From NCBI GenBank assembly GCA_002134785.1, contig MBQZ01000006.1, positions 25,830-89,829 on the forward strand: a DNA stretch of 64,000 bases, written 5' to 3'. A program made the position numbers and the translations under genes. This DNA is from Crenothrix sp. D3. Its GTDB lineage: Bacteria; Pseudomonadota; Gammaproteobacteria; Methylococcales; Methylomonadaceae. Below the pieces are notes generated by a model that saw only the letters and a list, made by a program, of their open reading frames with translations, searched no databases and had not been told where the DNA came from. Shown piece after piece: positions 35,787-46,300 of the stretch. How positions within the stretch are numbered: the first letter of the stretch is position 1; each line of letters begins with the position of its first letter.

Positions 35787-36689
35787 CTACACTTTAGTCA
35801 CAATAGTGGTCAACGCCTCCTCAAGCCTTGTATAACTAAAACGATAACCCAGCGTTTGCACTTTGGTTGGTAACGCGCGTTGCCCACCAAGCAATAAAAC
35901 CGCCATTTCACCTAGCATTAGTTGCAATACAAATGTAGGGGCAGCAAACAGGGCAGGGCGATGCAACACCCGCGCCAATGTGTGGGTAAATTCAGCATTA
36001 GTGACAGGTTCAGGCGCAGTCATATTATAAGCCCCATTTGCCTCTGCATTTTCTAATAATAGCAAAACGATACCGACATAATCATCAACATGAATCCAGC
36101 TCATCCATTGCCGTCCATCACCTAGCCGTGCTGCTAAACCTAGTTTAAATGGCAATAGCATTTTACCTAATAAGCCCCCAGCTGAATCTAATACCAATCC
36201 CGTGCGTAATAAACACACCCTAACACCAAACGCGTTGGCAGTTTGCGCAACCGCTTCCCACGCACTGCACAATTGCGCACCGAAATCAGTAGCAGGTGAG
36301 CGTGATTCTTCCAAAATAGTATCGCCGCCATCACCATAAAATCCTGTGGCTGAACCGCTCAATAACACGCTAGGCTTATGGGTGGCATTAGCGATGCACT
36401 GCACGAGGTTTTCGGTCAAATTAACGCGGCTTTGCCATAAACGTTGTTTACGTTCGGCTGTCCACCGCTTATCAACAATTGGCTCACCTGCCAAATTAAT
36501 CACCGCATCAAAAAAAACCTCAGGCTGCCAGTCCGCTAATGTCGCCATCGCTGTAACTGCCGCGCCGCATTTTTGTTTTACCGTGTCAGGCGTTCGACTT
36601 AATACCGTGACTTCATGACCTTTTGCCAGTAAAGCGGGGCAAAGTTTACGACCGATTAAACCTGTACCGCCTGTGATTAAAATTTTCAT
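35787..36689 (-). CDS. TIGR01777-family SDR epimerase (YfcH-like)
   Basis: From the ATG at 36689 the protein has 300 residues. The nucleotide-binding motif is ITGGTGLIGRKL, followed by NLAGEPI, SGSATGFYGD, RTGLVLDSAGG, MSWIHVDDYVG and YNMTAPEPVTN. All are typical of TIGR01777/YfcH nucleoside-diphosphate-sugar epimerase-like proteins. The reaction is unknown for this family. An upstream in-frame ATG would add 21 residues before the Rossmann motif; the internal ATG adjoining KILITGG is preferred by family architecture. Confidence 0.88.
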   Translation of the reverse strand: MKILITGGTGLIGRKLCPALLAKGHEVTVLSRTPDTVKQKCGAAVTAMATLADWQPEVFFDAVINLAGEPIVDKRWTAERKQRLWQSRVNLTENLVQCIANATHKPSVLLSGSATGFYGDGGDTILEESRSPATDFGAQLCSAWEAVAQTANAFGVRVCLLRTGLVLDSAGGLLGKMLLPFKLGLAARLGDGRQWMSWIHVDDYVGIVLLLLENAEANGAYNMTAPEPVTNAEFTHTLARVLHRPALFAAPTFVLQLMLGEMAVLLLGGQRALPTKVQTLGYRFSYTRLEEALTTIVTKV

Positions 36690-36853
36690 GCTGTATATCC
36701 TGTTGTTTAAGAAGACAGAAGCCAATAGTACCCCGCTATTCATTGTTATCATAGCGCAAGTTTATAGCCGTTGAAGTTGCTCTATGATAAGTGCAGAATG
36801 CGCCTGATGTTGAAATATAAATTGGAATGTAGACACTGAGAGAATCAAACTAA

Positions 36854-37642
36854 ATGATAATGAAATTAACAAGAACCCAATTCCACTTAACATTAACTGC
36901 TAGCGCGTTGGCTATTTGTTTAGTATCTTGTCAGCCTTCAAAGGCAATAGATAAGGTCAACAACACAACACTAATGGATTTTCCGCCTATTATTTTATGG
37001 GCGTGGGAGCGACCCGAAGATTTACGTTTTTTAAATACCGATAAAGTGGGCGTGGCTTTTTTAGCACAAACGCTGGTATTAACGGGTAATGAGGTCAATA
37101 CCAAACCCCGTCAGCAACCACTTAAAGTCGCACCGCAAACCAAACTTATTGCAGTGACGCGTATTGAAATCGATAAACTACCCGTGTTATCAACGATTCA
37201 GCAGAATGAAATTGTGCGGCTAATATTGAATACATTAAAACTAAAAAATGTGTCAGCCGTACAAATTGATTTTGATGTCAAAGTCTCACAGCGCGGTTTT
37301 TATCGTGAGTTACTGAATGAATTACGCACAAAAATCCCCACAACCATGCCATTGTCGATAACGGCTTTAGCGTCATTCTGTCTTAGCGATCCTTGGATAA
37401 AAGACCTCCCTATTGATGAGGCAATTCCAATGATTTTTCGTATGGGAGCTGATAGTAATACCGTAAAAGCTGTGTTAAAAAAGGGTGAGGATTTTTCTAT
37501 TCCGCTGTGTCAACACAGTTATGGCATTGCCACCGATGAACCTCTATCAATGACATTTGATAAGACGCGCCGAATTTATGTTTTCAAAGGCACTGCGGCA
37601 AGTTGGATAAAAGATGATATTGATAAGCTATTGATTCAATGA
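36854..37642 (+). CDS. DUF3142 putative lipoprotein
   Basis: The 262-residue protein has a signal peptide with a lipobox (LVSC at about residues 23-26). The mature part contains IILWAWERPEDLRFL, QIDFDVKVSQRGFYRELL, then LSITALASFCLSDPWI and PMIFRMGAD. That fits the DUF3142 family, whose sequence suggests a TIM-barrel glycosidase-like fold. The catalytic residues and substrate are not known. A second ATG lies two codons downstream. It is upstream of, but not obviously coupled to, the SpoIIE gene (96-bp gap). Confidence 0.75.
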   Translation: MIMKLTRTQFHLTLTASALAICLVSCQPSKAIDKVNNTTLMDFPPIILWAWERPEDLRFLNTDKVGVAFLAQTLVLTGNEVNTKPRQQPLKVAPQTKLIAVTRIEIDKLPVLSTIQQNEIVRLILNTLKLKNVSAVQIDFDVKVSQRGFYRELLNELRTKIPTTMPLSITALASFCLSDPWIKDLPIDEAIPMIFRMGADSNTVKAVLKKGEDFSIPLCQHSYGIATDEPLSMTFDKTRRIYVFKGTAASWIKDDIDKLLIQ

Positions 37643-37737
37643 ATAGATTAGTTCAACGGTTAATAAAGTCATTAAGCTGTCACACTGCTTGGCTACCATG
37701 TATAGAATTAGCGTTAAAAATTTTTATTTGAGTATTT

Positions 37738-39819
37738 ATGATTGAGAATCAAAAAATTAGCCGTAACGCCTATGCTGTCGATTTTTCCGCACCATGCGCC
37801 AGTGAGTTAATGGTAGAGGTAATATCAGTTTCGCTAGATACGCCAGTTTTAGATGTGCTGACACTGTTTCAAACTCATATTGAATTACCTGCATTTCCTG
37901 TCGTAGACCAAAATAATCACTACTTTGGCATTATTACTCGTCGTAATTATCTCAGTATCATGACGCGTGCCTATGCACGCGAACTGTTTGCGCGTAAAGA
38001 TCTCGCTAGTTTATTAAAAATAAATCCCACTATTTTTCTTGCGCCCTTGATCGTCAATGGCGATGACCGTATTGATCAAGTAATGTTTGATTTTCTAAGT
38101 CTTGACCCAGAAATGGGTTTTGAGGCTTTGCCTGTTATTGATGTCACAGGCAATATAGCCATTATCAAAGTGGCTGATATGATGCTGAAATTGTCTGAAT
38201 CGCAAGGCGCGTTAATTGATACGATGGAACAATTAAGTCTGCGTTTAAAAGAAGAGGTCGCGAGTGCGGCAACTTTGCAGCGCAATTTATTACGCCCTGA
38301 GCGAGTTGAATTGCCAGGTATACGCGGCTTATCCACGTTGATTACGTCCAGCGAAGTGGGCGGCGATTTTTACGATTATTATGCAGTTGATGATCGTTGG
38401 GTGGTGATGCTGATTGGTGATGTCAGTGGTCACGGCGTAGCAGCAGGCACAATGGTGAGTGCTGCTAAAGCGGGTGTCAATCTATTAGAAACCGATAAAG
38501 AAAAAGAACCTCATAAAATTCTGGCGCGTCTGAGCGATACTATTTTACACACCGCGCGACAATCCTTATTAATGACCATGTTCGCACTTTGTCTCGATAC
38601 CAAAACGGGCGAACTCACTTATGCAAATGCAGGGCATCAATTCGCCTATATCTACCGTTCTATCACAGGCACATTAGAGGTATTGGAAGTCGGTGGCTTG
38701 CCGTTGGGTAAAGAAGAAAATATAGCCTATGAACAATGCGTTACCGAAATGGATGTGGGAGACCGCCTATTTCTTTACACCGATGGCATAGTAGAAGAAG
38801 AAAATGCCGATAGCGAATGTTTTGGTTATGAACGCTTAGAAGAATTACTCGCAATTCATGCTGAAAGTGATGCTGAAACGCTACGCGATAATTTGCTCGC
38901 CAGTTTAGCTGCTCATGTTGGACGTAGTAATTTTGACGACGATGTCACACTTTTTTCTGTGGAACATTTTGAACGCCATCACAAAAAAGCCAAAGTGTCT
39001 GATAATGAACACCAAGAATTTGATTTAGTGCGCATTGTCGATAGTTTTTATCGCGCTAATCCCAATTCGATTGCCCCCAATATCATGCGGCAACATCTGG
39101 TTTTTCTTGCCGAATCAAGTTTTTCCGATTTAATTCCTAACTTGTCTCAGCAAGGTATTCGACGGGTATTGCCACGCAATCACGCGATTAACACGCAATT
39201 GGGCTGGAATAATTTATTAAGTCAACATCAACAAGTCAACAATGATGATTTGGTGAACTATTTACGTCGCCCTACGCAACACCGCGAATTTAATTTTAGC
39301 CACAGTGATGACAAAGCCTTTGTACTGAATGATGTGGAATCATGGTTGCAAGATATAGCCCTACCCAATCCCGATCGACTAGATGCTGTTGTGTTGCTAT
39401 TGGATGAACTTATTGAAAACGGGCTTTACGCCGCCCCGCGTGATGGTAAAGGACGACAACTGTATGCCAAAGGTACGGTACGCCCTTTAGACACTGGCGA
39501 AGAATTACGCTTGAGTTTGTCAATTCAAGACAATTTATTGGGTATTTCTTTAATAGACAACTGGGGAACCCTAACGCCTACCGTGTTTCTCAATCGACTT
39601 GCACGCCACACTCAGGGATTAGGCTTAGATGCTGGAGTCGGCGGTGGTGGACTTTATTTAATTTGGCGTATGTCAGATTATTTGCAATTGCGGGTTCTCC
39701 CTTACAAACAAACTCAAGTGTGTGCTTTTTTGGATTTAAATAATCCTTTTGATGAAGAAGCTGAAAATGGCTTTCAGTTTCTTTATCACAATGAAGTTCA
39801 TGAAAACATTAACGGTTAA
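37738..39819 (+). CDS. CBS-CBS-SpoIIE phosphatase with C-terminal HATPase-like domain
   Basis: The protein has 693 residues. Two CBS-like segments (about 20-150; AFPVVDQNNHYFGIITRR and ALPVIDVTGNIAIIKVAD) precede a short coiled segment. A PP2C/SpoIIE phosphatase domain (about 185-420) follows, with SSEVGGDFYDYY, LIGDVSGHGVAAG, YTDGIVEEEN and FDDDVTLF carrying the metal-binding acidic residues. The last 180 residues contain LLLDELIENGLYA (N-box-like) and LGLDAGVGGGGLYLI, as in RsbW/SpoIIAB-type GHKL kinases. Phosphatase and anti-sigma-like kinase in one chain suggest a self-contained partner switch. The STAS-PhnD gene follows after 17 bases. The ligand of the CBS pair is unknown. Confidence 0.85.
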   Translation: MIENQKISRNAYAVDFSAPCASELMVEVISVSLDTPVLDVLTLFQTHIELPAFPVVDQNNHYFGIITRRNYLSIMTRAYARELFARKDLASLLKINPTIFLAPLIVNGDDRIDQVMFDFLSLDPEMGFEALPVIDVTGNIAIIKVADMMLKLSESQGALIDTMEQLSLRLKEEVASAATLQRNLLRPERVELPGIRGLSTLITSSEVGGDFYDYYAVDDRWVVMLIGDVSGHGVAAGTMVSAAKAGVNLLETDKEKEPHKILARLSDTILHTARQSLLMTMFALCLDTKTGELTYANAGHQFAYIYRSITGTLEVLEVGGLPLGKEENIAYEQCVTEMDVGDRLFLYTDGIVEEENADSECFGYERLEELLAIHAESDAETLRDNLLASLAAHVGRSNFDDDVTLFSVEHFERHHKKAKVSDNEHQEFDLVRIVDSFYRANPNSIAPNIMRQHLVFLAESSFSDLIPNLSQQGIRRVLPRNHAINTQLGWNNLLSQHQQVNNDDLVNYLRRPTQHREFNFSHSDDKAFVLNDVESWLQDIALPNPDRLDAVVLLLDELIENGLYAAPRDGKGRQLYAKGTVRPLDTGEELRLSLSIQDNLLGISLIDNWGTLTPTVFLNRLARHTQGLGLDAGVGGGGLYLIWRMSDYLQLRVLPYKQTQVCAFLDLNNPFDEEAENGFQFLYHNEVHENING

Positions 39820-39836
39820 TAAAACGGAGCCTTATT

Positions 39837-41000
39837 ATGCTACAGATTCAACCAGAACCCTCAGCGCAAGCATTAGTACAGCAATTTAATCTCATCGGTA
39901 CTATCGACATTGAAGCCATTGCTAGCCTAGAAACACTTTACATTTTACCTGCTAACTGCGCAGCAGAATTAGATTTTTCCTTAGTGCAGCGTGTCAATTC
40001 AATGGGTTTAGCGCAATTGCTTAAATTATTTGAACATTGGCAAAAACAAGCAATTAGCATCAATGTCACTAATGCTAATCGTATGATTAGCGTGTTATTT
40101 AAAATGACAGGGTTAAGTCGTTTTCTTCATGATGTGGAAAAGTCAGCACCTGCTGTACAAGTGCCAAATGCGAAAGTTATAACTTCTGCGCCTGTTGCTA
40201 CTGCAAACACTACAACTAACAGTAATGGCAAACTTAAACTGTGGGTCAGTGCGCAAAATAGCCATCAAATGAATGGTTGGTATTTTTTCAATACTTATTT
40301 GCAACGGCACACGGGGCGCGAAATACATTTAGAGTTAGTGCATGGTGCGATGAGTGAACAGAGTAGTAATATCGAGCTTATGGATATTGTGTTCACCAAA
40401 CCATTTGAAGCAACACGATTACTGATGGAAAACAATTTCAGTCCATTATTACATCCGCTTAATCAAAATGAGGAAGTTACCTTATTAGTTCGCGCTGATG
40501 ATAAACGGGAAAAAATCAGTGATTTTCACAACGGTAAAGTCATCACTGCGACGGCTGATAGTTTTGTCTATCTATTAGGTCGTTTTCTATTGGAAGAAAC
40601 CGCCAGTGCCACACAGTTGGATTACAGTTTTTCTGGGCATGACATTAAAGCATTGCAAATGTTACTGAAAGGGCAAGCGGATATTCTGTTTATAGCAACG
40701 GAAACATATCGCGGTTTATCGAGCTTAACGCGCAATATGCTGCGTGAAATAGATCAAAGTGAAACAGGTTTTGCTTTTCACTTATTTTGCGCCGCACCAC
40801 ACTGTGCCGATGTGGGGAGTGTGATAACAGAAGTATTATTAAATATGGAACAAGACAGTCAAGGGCGGCAAGTGTTGGCAGACTTAGGGTTAGATGGTTG
40901 GAGCAAACCCAAACAAGATGAAATTAATATGCTTGCCATGTTGTTTAATCGGTATATGGGCAATGAGTCGCAAAATGCCATCGCGGTTGGATCAAAGTAA
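39837..41000 (+). CDS. STAS domain fused to PhnD-like substrate-binding domain
   Basis: The protein has 387 residues. Residues about 1-105 resemble a STAS anti-anti-sigma domain: AAELDFSLVQRVNSMGLAQ, with Ser55 at the phosphorylation position (the consensus DSSG reads NSMG). Residues about 125-370 resemble a type-2 periplasmic binding protein of the PhnD/TAXI kind (LWVSAQNSHQMNG, DIVFTKPFEATRLL, then LKGQADILFIATETYR and VLADLGLDGWSKP). There is no signal peptide, so the binding domain is cytoplasmic. The gene is 17 bases after the SpoIIE gene, making it the likely substrate of that phosphatase/kinase. The fusion is unusual and its ligand unknown. Confidence 0.75.
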   Translation: MLQIQPEPSAQALVQQFNLIGTIDIEAIASLETLYILPANCAAELDFSLVQRVNSMGLAQLLKLFEHWQKQAISINVTNANRMISVLFKMTGLSRFLHDVEKSAPAVQVPNAKVITSAPVATANTTTNSNGKLKLWVSAQNSHQMNGWYFFNTYLQRHTGREIHLELVHGAMSEQSSNIELMDIVFTKPFEATRLLMENNFSPLLHPLNQNEEVTLLVRADDKREKISDFHNGKVITATADSFVYLLGRFLLEETASATQLDYSFSGHDIKALQMLLKGQADILFIATETYRGLSSLTRNMLREIDQSETGFAFHLFCAAPHCADVGSVITEVLLNMEQDSQGRQVLADLGLDGWSKPKQDEINMLAMLFNRYMGNESQNAIAVGSK

Positions 41001-41005
41001 AATGG

Positions 41006-41030
41006 GGGTGCAGTATGTATTACTGCACCC
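41006..41030. terminator. Bidirectional terminator hairpin between STAS-PhnD and chrA
   Basis: GGGTGCAGTA and TACTGCACCC form a perfect 10-bp stem with a five-base loop. It sits 6 bases after the STAS gene stop and 7 bases before the convergent chrA stop. The T-tract is weak. Confidence 0.7.
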
Positions 41031-41036
41031 TTCTAG

Positions 41037-42404
41037 TTACGCTAACGGTAGAAAAAAAACCAATAACCCCGCTACGCCACACACAGTAATAACGGGAATA
41101 ATCCCTACCTTATAACGCAGTAATGCCAACAAAGCACAGGCTCCAATCAAGGCGGAAATCCCATCAAAAGCACCTGAAAAACCTTGTGGCCAAAAAATAT
41201 GCCATGCAAAAAAGACCGCTAAATTAACAATCACCCCGACCACAGCGGCAGTGATTCCTGATAACGGTGCAGTAAATTTTAAATTACCGTGAGTGGATTC
41301 AATTAACGGTGCGCCCGCTAAAATAAACAAAAAGCTGGGTAAAAAAGTAAAATAAGTCACTACCAGAGAGGCAATAACACCTGTCATTAATGAGGTGTCC
41401 GCCGCACTCAGCGGCAAGGTATTCCAGCCGCCCAAAAAACCAACAAAAGTAACAATCATAATTAAAGGGCCAGGGGTAGTTTCACCTAACGCTAGACCGT
41501 CCATCATTTGTGTCGCACTCAGCCAATGGAAATGCTCTACCGCACCTTGATACACATAAGGCAATACCGCATACGCACCGCCAAAAGTCAGTAATGCTGC
41601 TTTGGTAAAAAACCAGCCCATTTGTGTTAGCGTACCGTTCCAGCCGTATTGAATGCAGAGAAACCCTATTAAACCACCCCATAACAGTAAGCCAACTATT
41701 ACAATAGTCAATAAACGCGACCAATGAAAACGCGCATGATCGGGAATCGGTGTGTCATCATCAATCAATGCTTTGCCTAGGCTATTTGTTACCGCACCAT
41801 GTCCACCGCCAACAGTAAAATACTGCGGTAAAAATCGACCGCCTAGCGCACCAAGTAAAGCCGCGACTAACACAATCAACGGAAACGGTGCGTGTAATAT
41901 AAAAATAGCGCAAAACGCTAAGGCGGCTAACGTCCATAACACTGCATTTTTCAAAGCACGCGAGCCAATACGATACGCGGCAAATAACACAATGGCGGTG
42001 ACCGCAGGTTTAATGCCATACAGTACAGCAGACACCGCTGGTAGATGACCAAAACGTAGGTACACCCAACTGAGTAAAATTAATAATAGTAGCGATGGCA
42101 ATATAAACAGTAGCCCTGCAATAATCCCGCCTGTGGTACGGTGCATTAACCAACCTAGATAAATCGCCAATTGTTGCGCTTCAGGGCCAGGTAATAACAT
42201 ACAGTAATTAAGCGCGTGTAAAAATCGCCGTTCAGAAATCCATCGCCGCCGCTCAACTAACTCTTGGTGCATAATGGCAATTTGTCCCGCAGGGCCGCCG
42301 AAGCTAATAAAGCCCAATTTCAACCAAAATAAAAATGCTTGCTGAACGCTGACAGAGGGCGGATTTTGATTGTTATCGGTGTTAATTATGTCGGGATTTT
42401 TCAT
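41037..42404 (-). CDS. chrA: Chromate efflux transporter ChrA
   Basis: The 455-residue membrane protein has two CHR domains. The first contains LKLGFISFGGPAGQIA, ERRRWISERRFLHAL and LLPGPEAQQLAIYLGW. The second contains LLTFGGAYAVLPYVYQGAVE and ALGETTPGPLIMIVTFVG. About ten hydrophobic segments are visible. This is the long-chain ChrA that exports chromate (or sulfate-like anions) with proton exchange. It is 8 bases downstream of the AIM24 gene, so the two are co-transcribed. Confidence 0.93.
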   Translation of the reverse strand: MKNPDIINTDNNQNPPSVSVQQAFLFWLKLGFISFGGPAGQIAIMHQELVERRRWISERRFLHALNYCMLLPGPEAQQLAIYLGWLMHRTTGGIIAGLLFILPSLLLLILLSWVYLRFGHLPAVSAVLYGIKPAVTAIVLFAAYRIGSRALKNAVLWTLAALAFCAIFILHAPFPLIVLVAALLGALGGRFLPQYFTVGGGHGAVTNSLGKALIDDDTPIPDHARFHWSRLLTIVIVGLLLWGGLIGFLCIQYGWNGTLTQMGWFFTKAALLTFGGAYAVLPYVYQGAVEHFHWLSATQMMDGLALGETTPGPLIMIVTFVGFLGGWNTLPLSAADTSLMTGVIASLVVTYFTFLPSFLFILAGAPLIESTHGNLKFTAPLSGITAAVVGVIVNLAVFFAWHIFWPQGFSGAFDGISALIGACALLALLRYKVGIIPVITVCGVAGLLVFFLPLA

Positions 42405-42412
42405 AAGATATA

Positions 42413-43246
42413 TTAAGTATTTGTTCCCATACTACCCTTACCATGACTCAGATTAGAGATACCATTCATCATTTTTATTTTGTTATATATGCCTTGGGTA
42501 GGTGCTAACCAAACAATTCCAGGTCCTGTAAACGTTTGTAATAAACCTTCACCGCTAGTCACTGATTGAAACAAACTTTTGCCAGATTTTTCTGCGTGAA
42601 AACTCACACTCGCGGTTCTTACAAACGCAAAATTACCATCAACGGATAGTTTTTCACCAGCGGCTAATTCGTACATCAACAATTCGGCAACAGGAACAGG
42701 GGAATTAAGCACTACCACCCCTGAGCCTTTGACTTGGGTTTGAAACAAGCCTTCACCACCAAACAAAGCACTAGAGACATTTTGCTGCATTTTCGCGCTG
42801 ACTTCTAAATTAGCAGACGCACAATAAAACGCACCTTTATCAAAAATCAGCGCGTCATTGTCAATATTGAATAATAAATAATGCCCAAAAGTCGGTTCTA
42901 AATAGACTTCTCCCGTGCCTTTAATGCGTGATTGAAACAAAGTTTCACCCGTCATAAATTTACGCATTAGCCCTTTGGCAATCCCACCCTGCATATTGGA
43001 TTCTAGCTGTAAGTTACCACGCATAAAATACAATGCACCTGGCTCGATGAGTAACTCGCTTTTATCCAATTTCACGCGAATCATTTTTAAATGAATATCG
43101 GCTTGATTAGCGAAGAACACTTTTTCAGCGACATCCAAATCATCTGAACCTTTCAGGGTTTTGTACTGCACAACTTCAAATGTCGTACCTAGGGTTTTTT
43201 CAGTTTCTACTATGTCAAACGGATCATCGTTACTCATATTCATCAC
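42413..43246 (-). CDS. AIM24 / TIGR00266-family protein
   Basis: The 277-residue beta-rich protein has three related blocks around ALYFMRGNLQLESNMQGG, FQSRIKGTGEVYLEPTFG and LFQTQVKGSGVVVLNSP. These identify the AIM24/DUF124 family, a TRAP-like beta barrel found in many bacteria with no assigned biochemical role. It lies between the DUF748 gene and chrA on the same strand, with gaps of 67 and 8 bases. Nothing in the sequence links it specifically to chromate. Confidence 0.85.
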   Translation of the reverse strand: MMNMSNDDPFDIVETEKTLGTTFEVVQYKTLKGSDDLDVAEKVFFANQADIHLKMIRVKLDKSELLIEPGALYFMRGNLQLESNMQGGIAKGLMRKFMTGETLFQSRIKGTGEVYLEPTFGHYLLFNIDNDALIFDKGAFYCASANLEVSAKMQQNVSSALFGGEGLFQTQVKGSGVVVLNSPVPVAELLMYELAAGEKLSVDGNFAFVRTASVSFHAEKSGKSLFQSVTSGEGLLQTFTGPGIVWLAPTQGIYNKIKMMNGISNLSHGKGSMGTNT

Positions 43247-43313
43247 CTTTTTTTACAGTTTCGCCTTCACAGGCAGGATGTTTAACCTCGAATGAGGATA
43301 GCAATATAGTCTG

Positions 43314-46300
43314 TTATTGATGTTCTTTTAGCGATAAGACACTCGCAATGTCGCTGTTTTTTTCAGTGTCAACCATCGTATCGAGAATAAAAACTTGTGC
43401 ATTAGGAACACTGCTTTGGTTTACTAAATAACTTGCGATAGCTTGCGCTCGTTGTCCAGCCAGTTTTTTAAGTCGCGATTTTTCACCTTGAAGTGATGCA
43501 CTCAGTTGTTGTTTAGCAACCTCATAAAAATCGCCTGACTTAGTATTAATGAGTTCAGGCTGCCCAAACAATGATTTTTTTGCTAGCGTGGGGAATTTCT
43601 CAATGAATAGTTCCGCTAGTAGGCGTTTATAATCGGCATCTGATAATGTGACATATTCTGGCAATATTTTTTTCTCAGTGTGTTTATTGATTTCATCCGC
43701 TCTGGCTTTTTTGAGCAAATCATATAAAGCGGTTTCACGCATAGCAGGCCAGTCTTGCTGTTGAAAAGCGATGCCTTTTATGTCTAGCATTAACACAGGG
43801 CGTTGTTTCAATACGGTGGCCAATGCGGTCAGTTTTTCATATTGGGTTTTATTTAATACCGCATTGCCCGCGCTAAAATGAATGCTACTGAATTCTTCAT
43901 CGCTATCAGCAAGTGAGGCAAGAGCGCGAAACGGTGAGCTGATGACTTTGCTGAGTGCATTAACTAAGGCATCAGACACAATTGCACCAATACTAAATTG
44001 CGGATCATTCAAACTGCCTGTTAGTGGCACATCAATTTTAATTCTACCGTCATAATCTTTAAGTAGGGCAATGGCGAGTTCCAGCGGTAAGGAGACCGCA
44101 CGAGGATTCTCGACTTTTTCACCCAGTTCAAATTGATCTATCAGAATGTTGTTGCTGGCGGTGAGTTCATCGTTGAGAACTTTGTATTTTAGCCCCAGTG
44201 ACATTTTGCCTTTTTCAACTTTATAGCCTGCAAATTCGACCATGTAGGATGACATTAATGGCATGGGCATTCCTTTAAAGTTTAGATTCAAATCATAATT
44301 ACCCAGATAAGGGCTAACTTGACCCGCAATATCAACGGGGGCTAAATCATAAGCGTTGCCTGTTAATGACACTTTAATGGTCGATTTTTTGTCTGAGGAA
44401 ATATCACTTGCCCCGCCATCTAAGCCGTTTATTTGCGCGGCAAAGGGCAAAATCAATGACTTATCGGCAAAGTCAGAAGACCCGTTAATGACTTGTACTT
44501 TATTTAATTTAAAATAGGCTTGCTGTTGTTTGGTGACTGCTTTACTAGATGTTTTCGGGGTTGTCGGTTGTGAGTCGCTGATGAAAATGTCAGAAAAATT
44601 GATTGTTTTGTCTTTTTTAATGGTTACTTTGGCGTAGGGTTTATGAATAACCAAGGTGTCAGCGGTATAGCTGTCTTTTTGTAAATCAACCGCTAACGCT
44701 TTTAAAACTAAGGATTGCCAAGTAATAAAGTCTTTGTGGCGTTGTTGATCACGCGTGATTAAATCGGTAATGCTTACGTCACTGGTCAAGGTAAGGTCTA
44801 GCGGCTTATTATTGGGTATCGCAATAGCAAGTTTGCCAGTTGTGGCGAACCGCCCGTCGATAATGTCCAAATGGGCGATTTTTTCTAGGTAGGATTGAAA
44901 AGGCTCTAGCTCAATGGCTTTTGCACTAATAGCAAGCCGCGCTGAAAAGGGTTCAAGCGTGCTGTCACCGTTGAGTTGAATACTGCCCGTTTTATTAATC
45001 CCCGCATTTAATTGAAACGGCAGTTTTACTCCTACTTTATTGCTATAACCCGTTAGATTAAAATCGACAGGTTTAAGTATGACCATCACAGGTTTTTTTA
45101 GGGTTCTATCTTCAAAGGTTGCGGCAAAATTAGTGAGGGCAATCTGTTTGATATTAATAGCCCACGGAGCTGATTTGGCTTCAACAATGGCAAGTTTTTC
45201 TTCAATTTGGTTATTAGGGAATAAAGTTTGGTAATTAAATAGCCCTTTGGGATTCAACCAACTACGAAAATCAGCACCATCGGCAGTGAGTGAGTCAATG
45301 GTAAATTCTTGTTTATCGAGATTAAAATCAACGCCATTCAGGGCGAGGGTGGGGATTTCAAACAGTGGCTTATCCTGAGTTTTTTCAAACAATTGAATGT
45401 GCTGACTATTCAGTTTTCCCTGTTTAAGATTCACCTGTACGCCCTTATCAGTGATAGGCAGATTAATCGCTGTTTCTACAGACAATAGTGGAATTTTAAA
45501 GAGGGTGCTTAAGTGGTCTATCTGGACATCGCTGACATCAATTTTGGTTTTATTAGCGGAAATTTGCCAGCGACGATTAGAAAAATTGGCGGTGTATTTA
45601 TCAACTCCATGAATTAAGTTAGCCGCTTTAATCGCTAGCTTTGCTTGCCCCTCGATTGAAAACTGTCCATCGTTTACTGTTAATGTTGATTTATTAACGG
45701 TAAATTGCCAGTCATTAGGTTTAGGTGCGTAACGAATTTTAAAATCAGTTTCGTGACTAAGTGTGGGTATTTTAAGGGTGGTTTTATTCGCGTTTAGCTC
45801 AGAAAAGTCAAAATTATGCAGATTAAATTTAGATTTATCAGTAGCAAATAACCAACCATCTTTTGTATCGGTTATTTTAATATCAGCTTCGTGGCTAACA
45901 TTAACGGCTTTAACCACAAGATCTTTTTCAGTGTACTGAAAGTTGTGTAATTCAATGTGGGTTTTATTGGTGGCAAAGCTAAGCAGGTTATCGGCATAAC
46001 TGACGGTATAATTGCTATCAAATAGTGTATCACCATTAAAATTAGTGGTCTTCATTTCTGGAGAAACGACTGCCAACAAACGCGGTAGTTTTATATTATT
46101 CAGTTGAATATGACCTGTTGAATGCAGAGGATTGATACTTGTTTCACTTTGCCAGTTTAATTGCCCGCCTGAAGCGAGACTAAGTTGTAATGTAGTCTGG
46201 CATTTTTCATTAGGTGCGGTGCTCAAATTGTCAACAGTGAGATTAATGGGTTGAACGGACTCTTTAATAAAGGAGTCTTCCCAGATTAAATTACCTTCTG

